Part shown: positions 41,589 through 49,373 of the stretch, piece by piece | Numbering within the stretch: position 1 is the first letter of the stretch | Layout of the letters: every line of letters begins with the position of its first letter | NCBI GenBank assembly: GCA_937888595.1 | Contig: CALARK010000011.1 | Location: 1-64,000 of the forward strand | Length of the DNA stretch: 64,000 nt | Source of the DNA: an uncultured Sterolibacteriaceae bacterium | Lineage (GTDB): Bacteria > Pseudomonadota > Gammaproteobacteria > Burkholderiales > Rhodocyclaceae | Direction of reading: 5' to 3' | Translations under genes and position numbers: made by a program | Notes under the pieces: generated by a model | Database searches by the model: none | The model's input: the letters and a program-made list of their open reading frames with translations, nothing else | What the model was told of the DNA's origin: nothing

Positions 41589-44500
41589 GTGATCTGGGAA
41601 GTATTCGCCTACTGGAACGTCCAGGAACTGACGACGGTATTCAACGCCGTCGCGGCGCTGGTCGGATCGAACGATTTTGCCGGTCTGCTGCGCACGGTGG
41701 CGCTGGTGTTCTTCATCTCGCTGGCGCTGACCATGCTTGCCCGGCGGACGGGGATGGAAGATTTCATCCGCTGGCTGGTGATGCTCGCCGTCTTCAACGG
41801 CTTCATGCTGGTGCCCAAGGTGTCCGTCAGCATCGTGGATCGCACCGGCACCGCCCCGCCTGCCGTGGTTGCCAACGTGCCGCTCGGACTGGCTGCGCTG
41901 GCCAGTTCGACATCGAAGATAGGCGACTGGCTGACGCGCGCCGAAGAAGCGCTATTCAGCCTGCCATCCGATGTGCGCTTCGTCGATAACGGCACGCTCT
42001 GGGGGCATCGCATCATGCGCGAACGGCTGGCAGCCAACGCCGCCAGTCCCATCCTGTCGAACAACCTGGTCGAGTTCTACCGGGAATGCGTGTGGCCCGA
42101 CATCGCCACCGGCTACATTTCGATGGCCGACATTGCCGGAGAAGAAGACATCTGGGCCTTCCTCGACGGGAAGCTCAATCCCGGCCTGTATGTGCAACTG
42201 GCTGGTGATACGACCCCGCGCCCATGCCAGGGCGGGGGGAGCGCCTACGAGGTGCTGACCACCCAGCTTTCGGCCGACGTAGAAGAAAACCTCAGCAATC
42301 TCGGGCGCAAGATGTACCCGGACATGTCTGCGGCCGTGGCCAAGACAACCCTGACCGCATCCCTGCAAGGAACATCGAGCTACATGCTCGGCACTACCCA
42401 AGGGGCGCAAGCCATCATGCGTCAGGCCATCATCGGCAACTCGATCATCGACGCCGGCTACCAGATACCCTCACAAGTCGGCGACGCGGCCACGGCTGCG
42501 GTAAAGCTCGCCGAAGTGCAGGCGATCCGCTCGTTCAATACGTCCAATCAGGCGATGGTGGCGCTCTCCGACAGCACCATGCCAAGGCTGCGCAACGTGG
42601 TCGAACTGCTGATCTACGCGCTGTTCCCGATTGTGGTGGTGCTGATCGTGTCCGCTGGCCACAATGCGCTGCCGATCCTCAAGAGCTATCTGGGCGCAAT
42701 GCTGTGGGTGCAGCTATGGCCTCCGCTCTACGCGATCATGAACTTCGCCATGAACGCCAAGGCGTCGGCCGCGATGAACTCCATGACGGCCGGCGAGGGG
42801 CTGGCATTGAAGTATTACAGTTATCTCGGCAACGCCACGGTCAGCGATCAGGCGGTGGCCGGCGTGCTGACGGTTGCGATCCCCGTGATCGCCTACGGAA
42901 TTGTTCAGGGCGTCATCAGCATCGCTGGCCAGCTTGGCGCTGTTGCGCAGCCTGCGGGTCAGTACGGCGCCAACCTGTCGCAGGGCAACCTCCAGTTCGG
43001 ATCATCGAACATCAACGCAACGAAGATGGATATGGCGACGCAGGGACAGTATTCGACGCAACCGATCATGCGCGGCGGCACGGGACAGGGGATGTTCGCC
43101 GGCAGTGACGCCGATGTCTCGGCAACCGGATCGTCCCTTGAGTACAAGGGGCGCGGCTGGAGTGCCAGTGCCATGGACACGAATCACGATGGCCGGATCA
43201 GCATGTCGCAGCGCGAGTTGATGACGTTCAAGGGGGAGGGCTTTGCGAACTTCGGCAGCACGGCGGATGTCGGGATGTCCGGGCATCGCGGTTCGACCGA
43301 CTTCTCTGGCGATCAGACCGACAGGGGAAGCGGAACGCAAGTGAAGGGAGGTACGGGATCGACGGCGCGCTTGTCGGATGGACAACGCGCGGAGTTGTCC
43401 AGAACCCTTACCGACAACTTGCAGAAAGTCATCGAGGTTGCGGATGGCGCATCCCATAAGGAAGGCAGCGGGACAGGGGCAAGAAGCAGCCGGGGAACGG
43501 ATAGAACCTCTTCCTCTTCCAATCAGGAAGGGTTTGATATTGCGTCCAAGGGCGGGATTACTGCAAGGGAATCGAAAACCGCATCAGGGAACGAAAGCCA
43601 GATTGTGCAGCAGCAGGACGGCGCTGGTGGCGCAAAACCAAGATTGGGGCCAACGTCCGCCACAAAGAGCTTGGCGCACTCGATTATGGGAGCTATCGAC
43701 GCAAGCATTAGCGGCGGCGCCACGACGGGCGCCCAGAATCGGGACGAGGCCAAAAAGCTCGCGCAGAACATGTCTGAGTCGGAAATACGTGATGCTTATG
43801 ACATGGTGAAGTCCGCACTCGATAAGACTGCGCGTGGCACGAACGATGCGGCAGTGAAACAGGGGGCCGAAAGCCTAGGCGCGACGCTGGATCGCACCAC
43901 GACCTACAGCAAGGAATCGGTCGGCTCACTCATGGATACGGTGTCGGCTGGTCATCGTGATGAAGCAGGCCGGAAAAACACTGCTGGCGTCAAGGTCGAC
44001 AACTCCATGGACTTGTTCTATACGGCATGGGGAATGCTGGCGCAGCAGCGTGGTTGGGATGACACCTTTACTCCGGGTCGCGCCGCAGAGTTCACGCGCG
44101 AATGGAACAGTAATGCGAGCTTCCGTGAGGATGCCGCCGCCAGACTGTACAAGTCGCAGGACGAATCGCCGCTGATGGGTCAGGGGGTCAATCCAGTCAG
44201 GACGCAGGCAGACGTAAGGGGGCAGGGCGTGCCCGTGGTCGCAGACAATACCGGCGCAGCGCACAGGAACAATCTTGAGCTTGTCCAAGGGCAAAACAAC
44301 GTTCAGGGCACCGCGCCGGGAACGCAGCCGGATGCCTCGGCTGTCGATGCGGAAGCCGCCAGGCGTGCCGCTGCCGCTAAAGGTGCATTCACAGGCGCAC
44401 AGGCCGTGCAGATGCAGAATCTTGGGGCTGGCGTTGCGGCTGACGCCATCTACCGGGATCGTCAGATCGGTATGGGATCGACGCTCGCCAACACCTATCT

Positions 44501-44732
44501 GGGCGGATGGGGTTACGCTAGTCCGGAAGCCTACAGCGGTGCCCTACAGGACGCCGCCAGGAACGATCCAGAACTGAGCGCGCGACTGCAAGCGGTCGGC
44601 GCGGCGCAGCACCGAGGCGAGAAGATCAGCGAGGGCGACATCAAGTGGATCGAGGCGCGCGCAGACAAGGCGCTGGACGGCTCGCAGAAGTCGGCACGGG
44701 AGGCGGCAGGCTTCGGCAAGTCGCAGGACTAA
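41589..44732 (+). CDS. traG: TraG, mating-pair stabilisation and pilus assembly protein
   Basis: 1047 aa, GTG start with GCGAGGAACAACC upstream. The N-terminal 460 residues hold several membrane segments (LLRTVALVFFISLALTML, VVELLIYALFPIVVVLIVSAG). The long hydrophilic Ser/Gly/Thr-rich C-terminal half is the periplasmic domain. The last codons lie in a 57-bp repeat of an internal traG segment (44151-44207), where GAA has become the stop TAA, so the C-terminus appears shaped by duplication. Confidence 0.95.
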   Translation: MIWEVFAYWNVQELTTVFNAVAALVGSNDFAGLLRTVALVFFISLALTMLARRTGMEDFIRWLVMLAVFNGFMLVPKVSVSIVDRTGTAPPAVVANVPLGLAALASSTSKIGDWLTRAEEALFSLPSDVRFVDNGTLWGHRIMRERLAANAASPILSNNLVEFYRECVWPDIATGYISMADIAGEEDIWAFLDGKLNPGLYVQLAGDTTPRPCQGGGSAYEVLTTQLSADVEENLSNLGRKMYPDMSAAVAKTTLTASLQGTSSYMLGTTQGAQAIMRQAIIGNSIIDAGYQIPSQVGDAATAAVKLAEVQAIRSFNTSNQAMVALSDSTMPRLRNVVELLIYALFPIVVVLIVSAGHNALPILKSYLGAMLWVQLWPPLYAIMNFAMNAKASAAMNSMTAGEGLALKYYSYLGNATVSDQAVAGVLTVAIPVIAYGIVQGVISIAGQLGAVAQPAGQYGANLSQGNLQFGSSNINATKMDMATQGQYSTQPIMRGGTGQGMFAGSDADVSATGSSLEYKGRGWSASAMDTNHDGRISMSQRELMTFKGEGFANFGSTADVGMSGHRGSTDFSGDQTDRGSGTQVKGGTGSTARLSDGQRAELSRTLTDNLQKVIEVADGASHKEGSGTGARSSRGTDRTSSSSNQEGFDIASKGGITARESKTASGNESQIVQQQDGAGGAKPRLGPTSATKSLAHSIMGAIDASISGGATTGAQNRDEAKKLAQNMSESEIRDAYDMVKSALDKTARGTNDAAVKQGAESLGATLDRTTTYSKESVGSLMDTVSAGHRDEAGRKNTAGVKVDNSMDLFYTAWGMLAQQRGWDDTFTPGRAAEFTREWNSNASFREDAAARLYKSQDESPLMGQGVNPVRTQADVRGQGVPVVADNTGAAHRNNLELVQGQNNVQGTAPGTQPDASAVDAEAARRAAAAKGAFTGAQAVQMQNLGAGVAADAIYRDRQIGMGSTLANTYLGGWGYASPEAYSGALQDAARNDPELSARLQAVGAAQHRGEKISEGDIKWIEARADKALDGSQKSAREAAGFGKSQD

Positions 44733-44774
44733 TCGCCGCTGATGGGTCAAGGGGTCAATCCAGTCAGGACGCAG
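44151..44774 (+). repeat. 57-bp direct repeat within and at the end of traG
   Basis: Copies at 44151-44207 (inside traG) and 44718-44774 (spanning the traG stop) match at 55 of 57 bases. One of the two differences (G to T) creates the traG stop codon. The bases after the stop, to 44781, hold no gene. Confidence 0.9.
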
Positions 44775-44781
44775 GGCGTGC

Positions 44782-45273
44782 TTACTTGTCGCCTGCAATA
44801 TCAACATTGTGGATGTTCGCCGGCATATGATAGTAATTGGGGTGGAACATCACATTCGTGCACTCGTTTTCCGTCATCTCGCCGCCGAGTGCTCGGGTAA
44901 CGGCATCCGGCTTGTATACATACAAACCACCAGCCGATTGAGCGGCGCGAGGACGGGAATAATCGTTGTCATATATCGAGCCGAACATGGGGCCGTCGCC
45001 ACGGATATACAGCCAGAGCTTGAAGCATCCATACATCAGGCAAAGACCGGCCAGCCATTCAAAGGCGTCCGTTCTGCCGACTCGGCCAGCATGAATACCG
45101 CTGATAACCGCCAGCATCGAGGCGAGCAGGGCGCAGTTGTAGGCCGCGAAGATCATTGCCGCAGCACGTTTGCCGGAACGGTAGGCGAACAGCGAAATGC
45201 GCCCCACGCGAGCGAAAATGAAAGCGGCGATCACGACCACCGCTACCGCAACTGCAAGATCATCAAGTGCCAT
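44782..45273 (-). CDS. membrane protein, 163 aa
   Basis: Start after AAGGAGAGCAAC. Three hydrophobic segments (LAVAVAVVVIAAFIFARVG, AAAMIFAAYNCALLASMLAVISG, WLAGLCLMYGCFKLWLYI), then a soluble tail with Tyr/Asn-rich FHPNYYHMPANIHNV. Ten bases downstream of the antitoxin-like gene, so co-transcribed. A role as entry-exclusion protein or as toxin partner is possible but unproven. Confidence 0.65.
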   Translation of the reverse strand: MALDDLAVAVAVVVIAAFIFARVGRISLFAYRSGKRAAAMIFAAYNCALLASMLAVISGIHAGRVGRTDAFEWLAGLCLMYGCFKLWLYIRGDGPMFGSIYDNDYSRPRAAQSAGGLYVYKPDAVTRALGGEMTENECTNVMFHPNYYHMPANIHNVDIAGDK

Positions 45274-45283
45274 GTTGCTCTCC

Positions 45284-45478
45284 TTACTTTTTCTTCTGGT
45301 TTGCGGACTTGTGTTCCATCATGTCTTGAAACGTCGGGATCGGCACGCAATAAAATACCGGCTCGTTTCGATTCAGGATCAGCACGGGTTCCCCTTGACC
45401 GGACTCAACCGTTTCCATCGGCTCGCGCTTGAGGTCGGTAATGCTGGCAATGACGGATGTGTGAATTTTGGTGGCCAT
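45284..45478 (-). CDS. Phd/YefM-family antitoxin (StbD-like)
   Basis: 64 aa: TSVIASITDLKREP and EPVLILNRNEPVFYCVP are the Phd/YefM signature, close in style to StbD. The usual RelE/StbE toxin gene is absent; the next gene in the operon is the 163-aa membrane protein. The antitoxin fold would bind operators near its own promoter. Confidence 0.85.
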   Translation of the reverse strand: MATKIHTSVIASITDLKREPMETVESGQGEPVLILNRNEPVFYCVPIPTFQDMMEHKSANQKKK

Positions 45479-45635
45479 GATGCGATCCCGGTAGTGTTTG
45501 TATGCTCATATTGTAGCACCTTAAAAAATCTTTGCAATAGCACTTGAAAGATATTTGAAAGTGTTTATACTGTGCTTCACGATGGCGGCACAGGGGTGTC
45601 GCATCGTGACACGGAAACTTGCAAAGGGGAGCGAC
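45479..45635. promoter_or_regulatory. divergent promoter region with CACTT-N13-AAGTG dyad
   Basis: Plus strand: TTGAAA (45544-45549), 16-base spacer, TATACT (45566-45571). A partial dyad CACTT...AAAGTG (45541-45563) overlaps it. It probably serves both the antitoxin gene and the 63-aa plus-strand gene. Confidence 0.5.
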
Positions 45636-45827
45636 ATGAGCGAAGAACAAAGCGCCATTCTGGAGCGGGAAGATCGCATCGCGGCTTGCTTTCAGGCCGT
45701 AATCGACATGCAAAACGAATCTGTGGAAGTCCGCAAGCGCGCCAACATCGACGGGCTGCTGGACTTCCTGACGGACGAATACAACGAGGCGCGGCATCGT
45801 TTTCGCAGCCACGCCATGCCTGCCTAA
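45636..45827 (+). CDS. small hypothetical protein, 63 aa
   Basis: Start at MSEEQSAILERED after AAAGGGGAGCGAC; an upstream in-frame start at 45555 overlaps the promoter. Acidic, helical. It opens the 45.6-48.5 kb accessory operon. Not recognised. Confidence 0.6.
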   Translation: MSEEQSAILEREDRIAACFQAVIDMQNESVEVRKRANIDGLLDFLTDEYNEARHRFRSHAMPA

Positions 45828-45843
45828 CTTTGGGAATGGCAAC

Positions 45844-46152
45844 GTGAGCAAGTTCACCTTCAAGCGACACCCTAAAGAAACGGGGCTGCGATCTGTCGGC
45901 CATCCGGACCCTTGGGTGGATATCAAGCTGGCAAAGAAAGTGGTCGGCAGCATCGTGCCGCCGACAGCCTTCACCAGGGACGATGCCTTCAAAGTGATGC
46001 TCATGGTTGCTGACCCAAGCAACCGTTGCGGGTGGGAGTGGGTGACGCTCAAGTTTCGCGGTGACACGGAACAGTCGGCTCGTGAGTTTCTGACGACTAA
46101 TGCGGAAGCCATTCAGGCCAAGTATCCCTTGTATATGGATTCGGAAGATTGA
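45844..46152 (+). CDS. hypothetical protein, 102 aa
   Basis: GTG start. Soluble alpha/beta sequence: AFTRDDAFKVMLMVADPSNRCGWEWVTLKFRG. Not recognised. Same operon. Confidence 0.6.
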   Translation: MSKFTFKRHPKETGLRSVGHPDPWVDIKLAKKVVGSIVPPTAFTRDDAFKVMLMVADPSNRCGWEWVTLKFRGDTEQSAREFLTTNAEAIQAKYPLYMDSED

Positions 46153-46161
46153 GCGGAAATA

Positions 46162-47007
46162 ATGGACACACTTTCGGTATCCACGATTGCTGATGGCGAC
46201 ACCTTCAAGGTGCGCTACAAATACGTCCCGCACGGCAGCGGTGCGGCATCTATGGCCGGAAGCGTAACTGTATGCCTCGCCATTCGTCCGGACTGGACGC
46301 GGGATCGCGGCATCCTGGCTGAACTGGCTGCGCTTCACCACCTGATGTATGTGCGTGAGATTCATGGCGTCCATCGACTCGGTAATAGCCTGTGCGTCGA
46401 AGTCTCGGCCGGGGCGATCAAGAAAGCGGTAGCGAAGGGTGCGCTCAAAAAAGAGGATGCCGGGACCACGACCAAGGCGCATGTCGCTCACTTCTCGATG
46501 TTCCTTGCCACCAAGTATTTCGAGGCCACGGTAGAGGTTGTGCCGTCAGGCAAGTGGGTGGAACCTGAGTCGAAGCGAACCCTCGATGAAACGATCTGCG
46601 TCGATGAATACCCTGTGGTGCATGTCGGCAGCGTGTTGGGGGATGTGGTCGTGCGCCGGCACGCGCTCAATCGCTTCGTGGAGCGTTTCATGGCTGCGGC
46701 CGAGATGGCTGCGGGACGTTCGTTGGTGGATATTCCGGACTATCGGTGGACGCGCGCATGGCGATCACTGGAAAGCATCCTGCCGCAGTCGGTCAGGGTG
46801 ACGATTCCGCCGAAAGAGGCGCAGCGCGTCATGTGGAAATATGGGAAGGATGTGCACGCCTTGCATCACATCGGTTCGCAAAACGTGTTCGTCGTCAAGG
46901 ATTCAGGGCGAGGCCGCGAGTTGGTCACTGTGCTACGTGGCGACGAGTATTGCAAGCTGATTGAGTTGCCGAGGGCAGCGGGTCAGCGGCTCATCTATTC
47001 GGGATAG
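46162..47007 (+). CDS. hypothetical protein, 281 aa
   Basis: No family recognised. There are two regions. An N-terminal alpha/beta part has HRLGNSLCVEVSAGAIKKAVAKG. A C-terminal part has VVVRRHALNRFVERFMAAAEMAAG and FVVKDSGRGRELVTVLRGDEY, the latter reminiscent of a small RNase- or RelE-like sheet ending. Just upstream of the split Cas4-like pair, so possibly part of a nucleic-acid-processing unit. Confidence 0.55.
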   Translation: MDTLSVSTIADGDTFKVRYKYVPHGSGAASMAGSVTVCLAIRPDWTRDRGILAELAALHHLMYVREIHGVHRLGNSLCVEVSAGAIKKAVAKGALKKEDAGTTTKAHVAHFSMFLATKYFEATVEVVPSGKWVEPESKRTLDETICVDEYPVVHVGSVLGDVVVRRHALNRFVERFMAAAEMAAGRSLVDIPDYRWTRAWRSLESILPQSVRVTIPPKEAQRVMWKYGKDVHALHHIGSQNVFVVKDSGRGRELVTVLRGDEYCKLIELPRAAGQRLIYSG

Positions 47008-47011
47008 CAAC

Positions 47012-47497
47012 GTGCGCGAAAAGGAAGTGCATCTGTCGATCACGCAAGTCGTCGCCGCCTCATTCTGCGAGCGGAAGGTGCTGCTTGATCGTCGCCATGG
47101 CCAGAAAAAGAAACCGGCTGTCGCGGCGCGCGCTGCGGCCGGTGAAGTTGCGCATGCGCAGTTTGAGCGCGAGGGCAGGGCGCTTGCCGCGCGAGGCCCG
47201 ATTCTGCGTCCACTTCCCCGCCAGATGCCGGTGCCGGGACCGACCGCTGCCGCACCAGGCGCAGGGGATCGGCGCTGCTTCATCGCCTCGACGGTCTATG
47301 GTTCGGACGCGCCGGAAACTCAAGCGTTACGCGCGTGGCGTGATCGCGTGCTGTTGCGCTCGGCACTTGGGCGGGGACTAGTTCGCCTCTACTACGCGCT
47401 GTCGCCGCAAGTCGCGGCCTTTGTCGGTCGCCGGCCGTATCTGCTGCGCCGCGTTCGCATGGGCCTCGATGCGATTGTTCGGAGGATCGGACAGTGA
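47012..47497 (+). CDS. N-terminal half of Cas4-like nuclease fused to a CFI-box domain
   Basis: 161 aa, GTG start four bases after the previous stop. Residues 5-45 (VHLSITQVVAASFCERKVLLDRRHG, then AAAGEVAHAQFEREG) match the N-terminal region of Cas4/Dna2-type PD-(D/E)XK proteins, including the first iron-sulfur Cys followed by ER. The C-terminal 70 residues carry the CFI box (CFIASTVYGSDAPE) and RLYYALSPQVAAF. The missing catalytic core is encoded in the overlapping next gene. Confidence 0.65.
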   Translation: MREKEVHLSITQVVAASFCERKVLLDRRHGQKKKPAVAARAAAGEVAHAQFEREGRALAARGPILRPLPRQMPVPGPTAAAPGAGDRRCFIASTVYGSDAPETQALRAWRDRVLLRSALGRGLVRLYYALSPQVAAFVGRRPYLLRRVRMGLDAIVRRIGQ

Positions 47498-48069
47498 CGA
47501 CGCTGCTGCATTCCGTGATCTGGTTTCTCGCGTTGGTTGCCGTCGCCCTGGTGGTCGTCGCCATCTATTCTCATCGTGCGCCGCCGCGCATCGAGGCGCC
47601 CGTTGATCCGCTGGCATGGCTTCCGGCCGAGCTTTACCATGCTCAAGTCGTCGCGGTGGAAAGCGACATGAATGCCGTCATGTCCCTGCCAGGATACGGC
47701 CGCGTGCGTCTCTTTGGTCGCCCGGATCAGGTCTATCGTCTGCCGAATGGCCTGCATGTCCCGCTGGAATATAAAACCCGCGACCGCGCGGTTGCGCGCT
47801 CCACCGATAGCGACCAGTTGGCCTTGCAAGCGTGGATGTTGCGCCAGAATGACCGTGCAACTGCGCCATTTGGCTTTGTCGTCTGTCAGCGCAACGGTTC
47901 CGGCCAGCGCACGCCTATCATTGTCCCGTTGGCGGGGGACGAGTATGCGCAATACCTCGTAGCCCGCTATCTCGATGTTCGCACCGGAAAGGTGACGCCA
48001 GGCCGCGCGGAAGATCGGCGTTGCGAATCATGCGGACACCATCAAGCAACCTGCAACCAACCAGCATAG
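47494..48069 (+). CDS. membrane-anchored PD-(D/E)XK, C-terminal half of Cas4-like nuclease
   Basis: 191 aa, GTG overlapping the previous TGA, ribosome binding site GGAGG. A membrane segment WFLALVAVALVVVAIYS opens the protein. Then come the nuclease motifs GRPDQVYRLPNG (Asp), VPLEYKTR (Glu-x-Lys), QLALQAWML, and a C-terminal cysteine cluster CESCGHHQATC like that of Cas4. With the Cys in the preceding protein this gives the four Cys of a Cas4-type iron-sulfur site. No cas1/cas2 is nearby, so the role is plasmid DNA metabolism, not CRISPR adaptation (inference). Confidence 0.75.
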   Translation: MTTLLHSVIWFLALVAVALVVVAIYSHRAPPRIEAPVDPLAWLPAELYHAQVVAVESDMNAVMSLPGYGRVRLFGRPDQVYRLPNGLHVPLEYKTRDRAVARSTDSDQLALQAWMLRQNDRATAPFGFVVCQRNGSGQRTPIIVPLAGDEYAQYLVARYLDVRTGKVTPGRAEDRRCESCGHHQATCNQPA

Positions 48070-48079
48070 GATCACACGC

Positions 48080-48496
48080 ATGCAAAACCTTTCAGCCCAA
48101 TCCGCCAGCACGGCTCTCCCCTTGTTGATCGACACGCGCGGCGAGGCAGCGGTGCGCCATCACGTCAAGAACGTGGGGGCATTGTTGCCGGAAGGCGTTG
48201 ATGTTTGGGAGTATGTGCAGGCGCAGGCGCGGGGTATTTACGACGATCTGTGCCGCACGGTGCCTGGACTCCATGAGTTCAGCGGCACCAATATCCTTAC
48301 CGCTCCGATCAATAACGGCGTGCTGCATGCCTTGCCTTTGGTGCGGGGGATCGGCGTAGTTTTCCTGATGGCGGAACGAGGCGAACTGAGGGGTGAGTCC
48401 GCCCAGCGACACTGGTCAGTTGCGGCGACATTCTGGTTGGCCAGCAGTAGCGTGGTGCTCTCGATGGACGAGCACGGTAGTTTGCGAAACGCCTAG
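48080..48496 (+). CDS. hypothetical protein, 138 aa
   Basis: Last gene of the accessory operon. Alpha/beta sequence with VDVWEYVQAQARGIYDDLCRTVPGLHEFSGTNILTAP and a hydrophobic SVAATFWLASSSVVLSMDEHG. No signal peptide. Not recognised. Convergent with the repressor gene, no space between the two stops. Confidence 0.6.
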   Translation: MQNLSAQSASTALPLLIDTRGEAAVRHHVKNVGALLPEGVDVWEYVQAQARGIYDDLCRTVPGLHEFSGTNILTAPINNGVLHALPLVRGIGVVFLMAERGELRGESAQRHWSVAATFWLASSSVVLSMDEHGSLRNA

Positions 48497-48943
48497 CTAA
48501 CTGCCGCCAAACCCAAGTTCATCCTCCATCGCCGCTACCTGGATGGCGCTTTCCACGGCCGCAAGCAGACTGTCCACCATGGCCATCCGGGACTGCGGGT
48601 CGAGGCGATCCAACAGTTGAATAACCTCGCGCAGTTTGAGTTCGGTCATCAGTTCACGCTCGTCGGCAGGAACAACGTCTGTCTTGGCCGACATGCTCAT
48701 GCGGCCTTGGCCCGTTAATAGCCAGTGAAGATTAAGCCCCGTGTTGGCCAGCGCCAGCAACGATGGCGTTGACGGCAACATCGCCAGATTCTGGTTCTCG
48801 TACTTCTTTATCAGGTTGATGTTCAGGCCGGCGTCGGCCGCGAACTCGTCCTGGGTGCGCTTTAGCACGCTCCGGCGCCACAACTTGAGTCGCTTGGCAA
48901 CCTCGTCTTTGTATTGACGCTCTGCATCGTCACCGACCGTCAA
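48497..48943 (-). CDS. CI/SetR-like XRE repressor
   Basis: 148 aa, TTG start with AAAAGGAAC upstream. Helix-turn-helix RTQDEFAADAGLNINLIKKYENQN in the N-terminal half, and a conserved TGLNLHWLLTGQG block typical of phage-type repressors. It lacks the LexA-like self-cleavage domain of SetR and CI. Divergent from the FlhDC-like operon, with a palindrome over that operon's promoter, so it is the likely off-switch of transfer. Confidence 0.8.
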   Translation of the reverse strand: MTVGDDAERQYKDEVAKRLKLWRRSVLKRTQDEFAADAGLNINLIKKYENQNLAMLPSTPSLLALANTGLNLHWLLTGQGRMSMSAKTDVVPADERELMTELKLREVIQLLDRLDPQSRMAMVDSLLAAVESAIQVAAMEDELGFGGS

Positions 48944-49041
48944 AATAGTTCCTTTTAAGGCTCTTTGTTATTTGACAGGTTCCTGTGGTGGCATTATATT
49001 CCGCAGCAACGAGCGAAACGATGCTTATTTGGCGGTGACTC
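48944..49041. promoter_or_regulatory. repressor/activator switch promoter region
   Basis: Plus strand: TTGACA (48972-48977), 17-base spacer, TATATT (48995-49000), near consensus. The palindrome ACAGGTTCCTGT begins inside the -35. A second near-palindrome CCTTTTAAGG (48951-48960) sits near the repressor start. Minus strand: TATAAT at 48998-48993 for the repressor. The two promoters overlap, so transcription or repressor binding at one affects the other. Confidence 0.8.
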
Positions 49042-49365
49042 ATGGGCGACATGGTTGCAATCAATCGGCTGTTCCTTATCTGGGCCAGAAACGAAAGTGC
49101 TTCACCGGCAGGCAGGCTGACGACTGGCCTTCCGCAAGGCGTCCTCGACAGGATTGCGAAGCTGGATTTAGCAGAAATCGACAGGTTAGCCGAGAATCTT
49201 AGCGTATCCGTCGTGTCTTTACGCATTGACGAAGCGATGCTGGAGAAGCTGTTGGCGATCCCGGATTCGTCTCGTATGCCATTCGTGTTGTCGCTGGTGG
49301 CTGGCGACACCCGCGCTCGCAGAGACGATGGGCATGTCGCTGGCGCCAAACCGCGCATTGCCTGA
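49042..49365 (+). CDS. FlhD-like subunit of the transfer activator (SetD/AcaD-like)
   Basis: 107 aa; an internal ATG at 49051 is an alternative start. INRLFLIWARNESASPAGRLTTGLPQGVLDRIAKLDLAEIDRLAENLSVSVVSLRID follows FlhD in helix pattern (LLLAQRLIREDKAEA..RLGI....AD.LA.LSLPQLVKLAE....FRFD). FlhD partners FlhC to activate transcription. Directly followed by the FlhC-like gene, which makes the call strong. Confidence 0.8.
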   Translation: MGDMVAINRLFLIWARNESASPAGRLTTGLPQGVLDRIAKLDLAEIDRLAENLSVSVVSLRIDEAMLEKLLAIPDSSRMPFVLSLVAGDTRARRDDGHVAGAKPRIA

Positions 49366-49373
49366 CCAGCATA

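Noticed and set aside
47012..48069. CRISPR adaptation module suggested by Cas4-like motifs
   Set aside because: No cas1, cas2 or other cas gene and no repeat-spacer array anywhere in the window.
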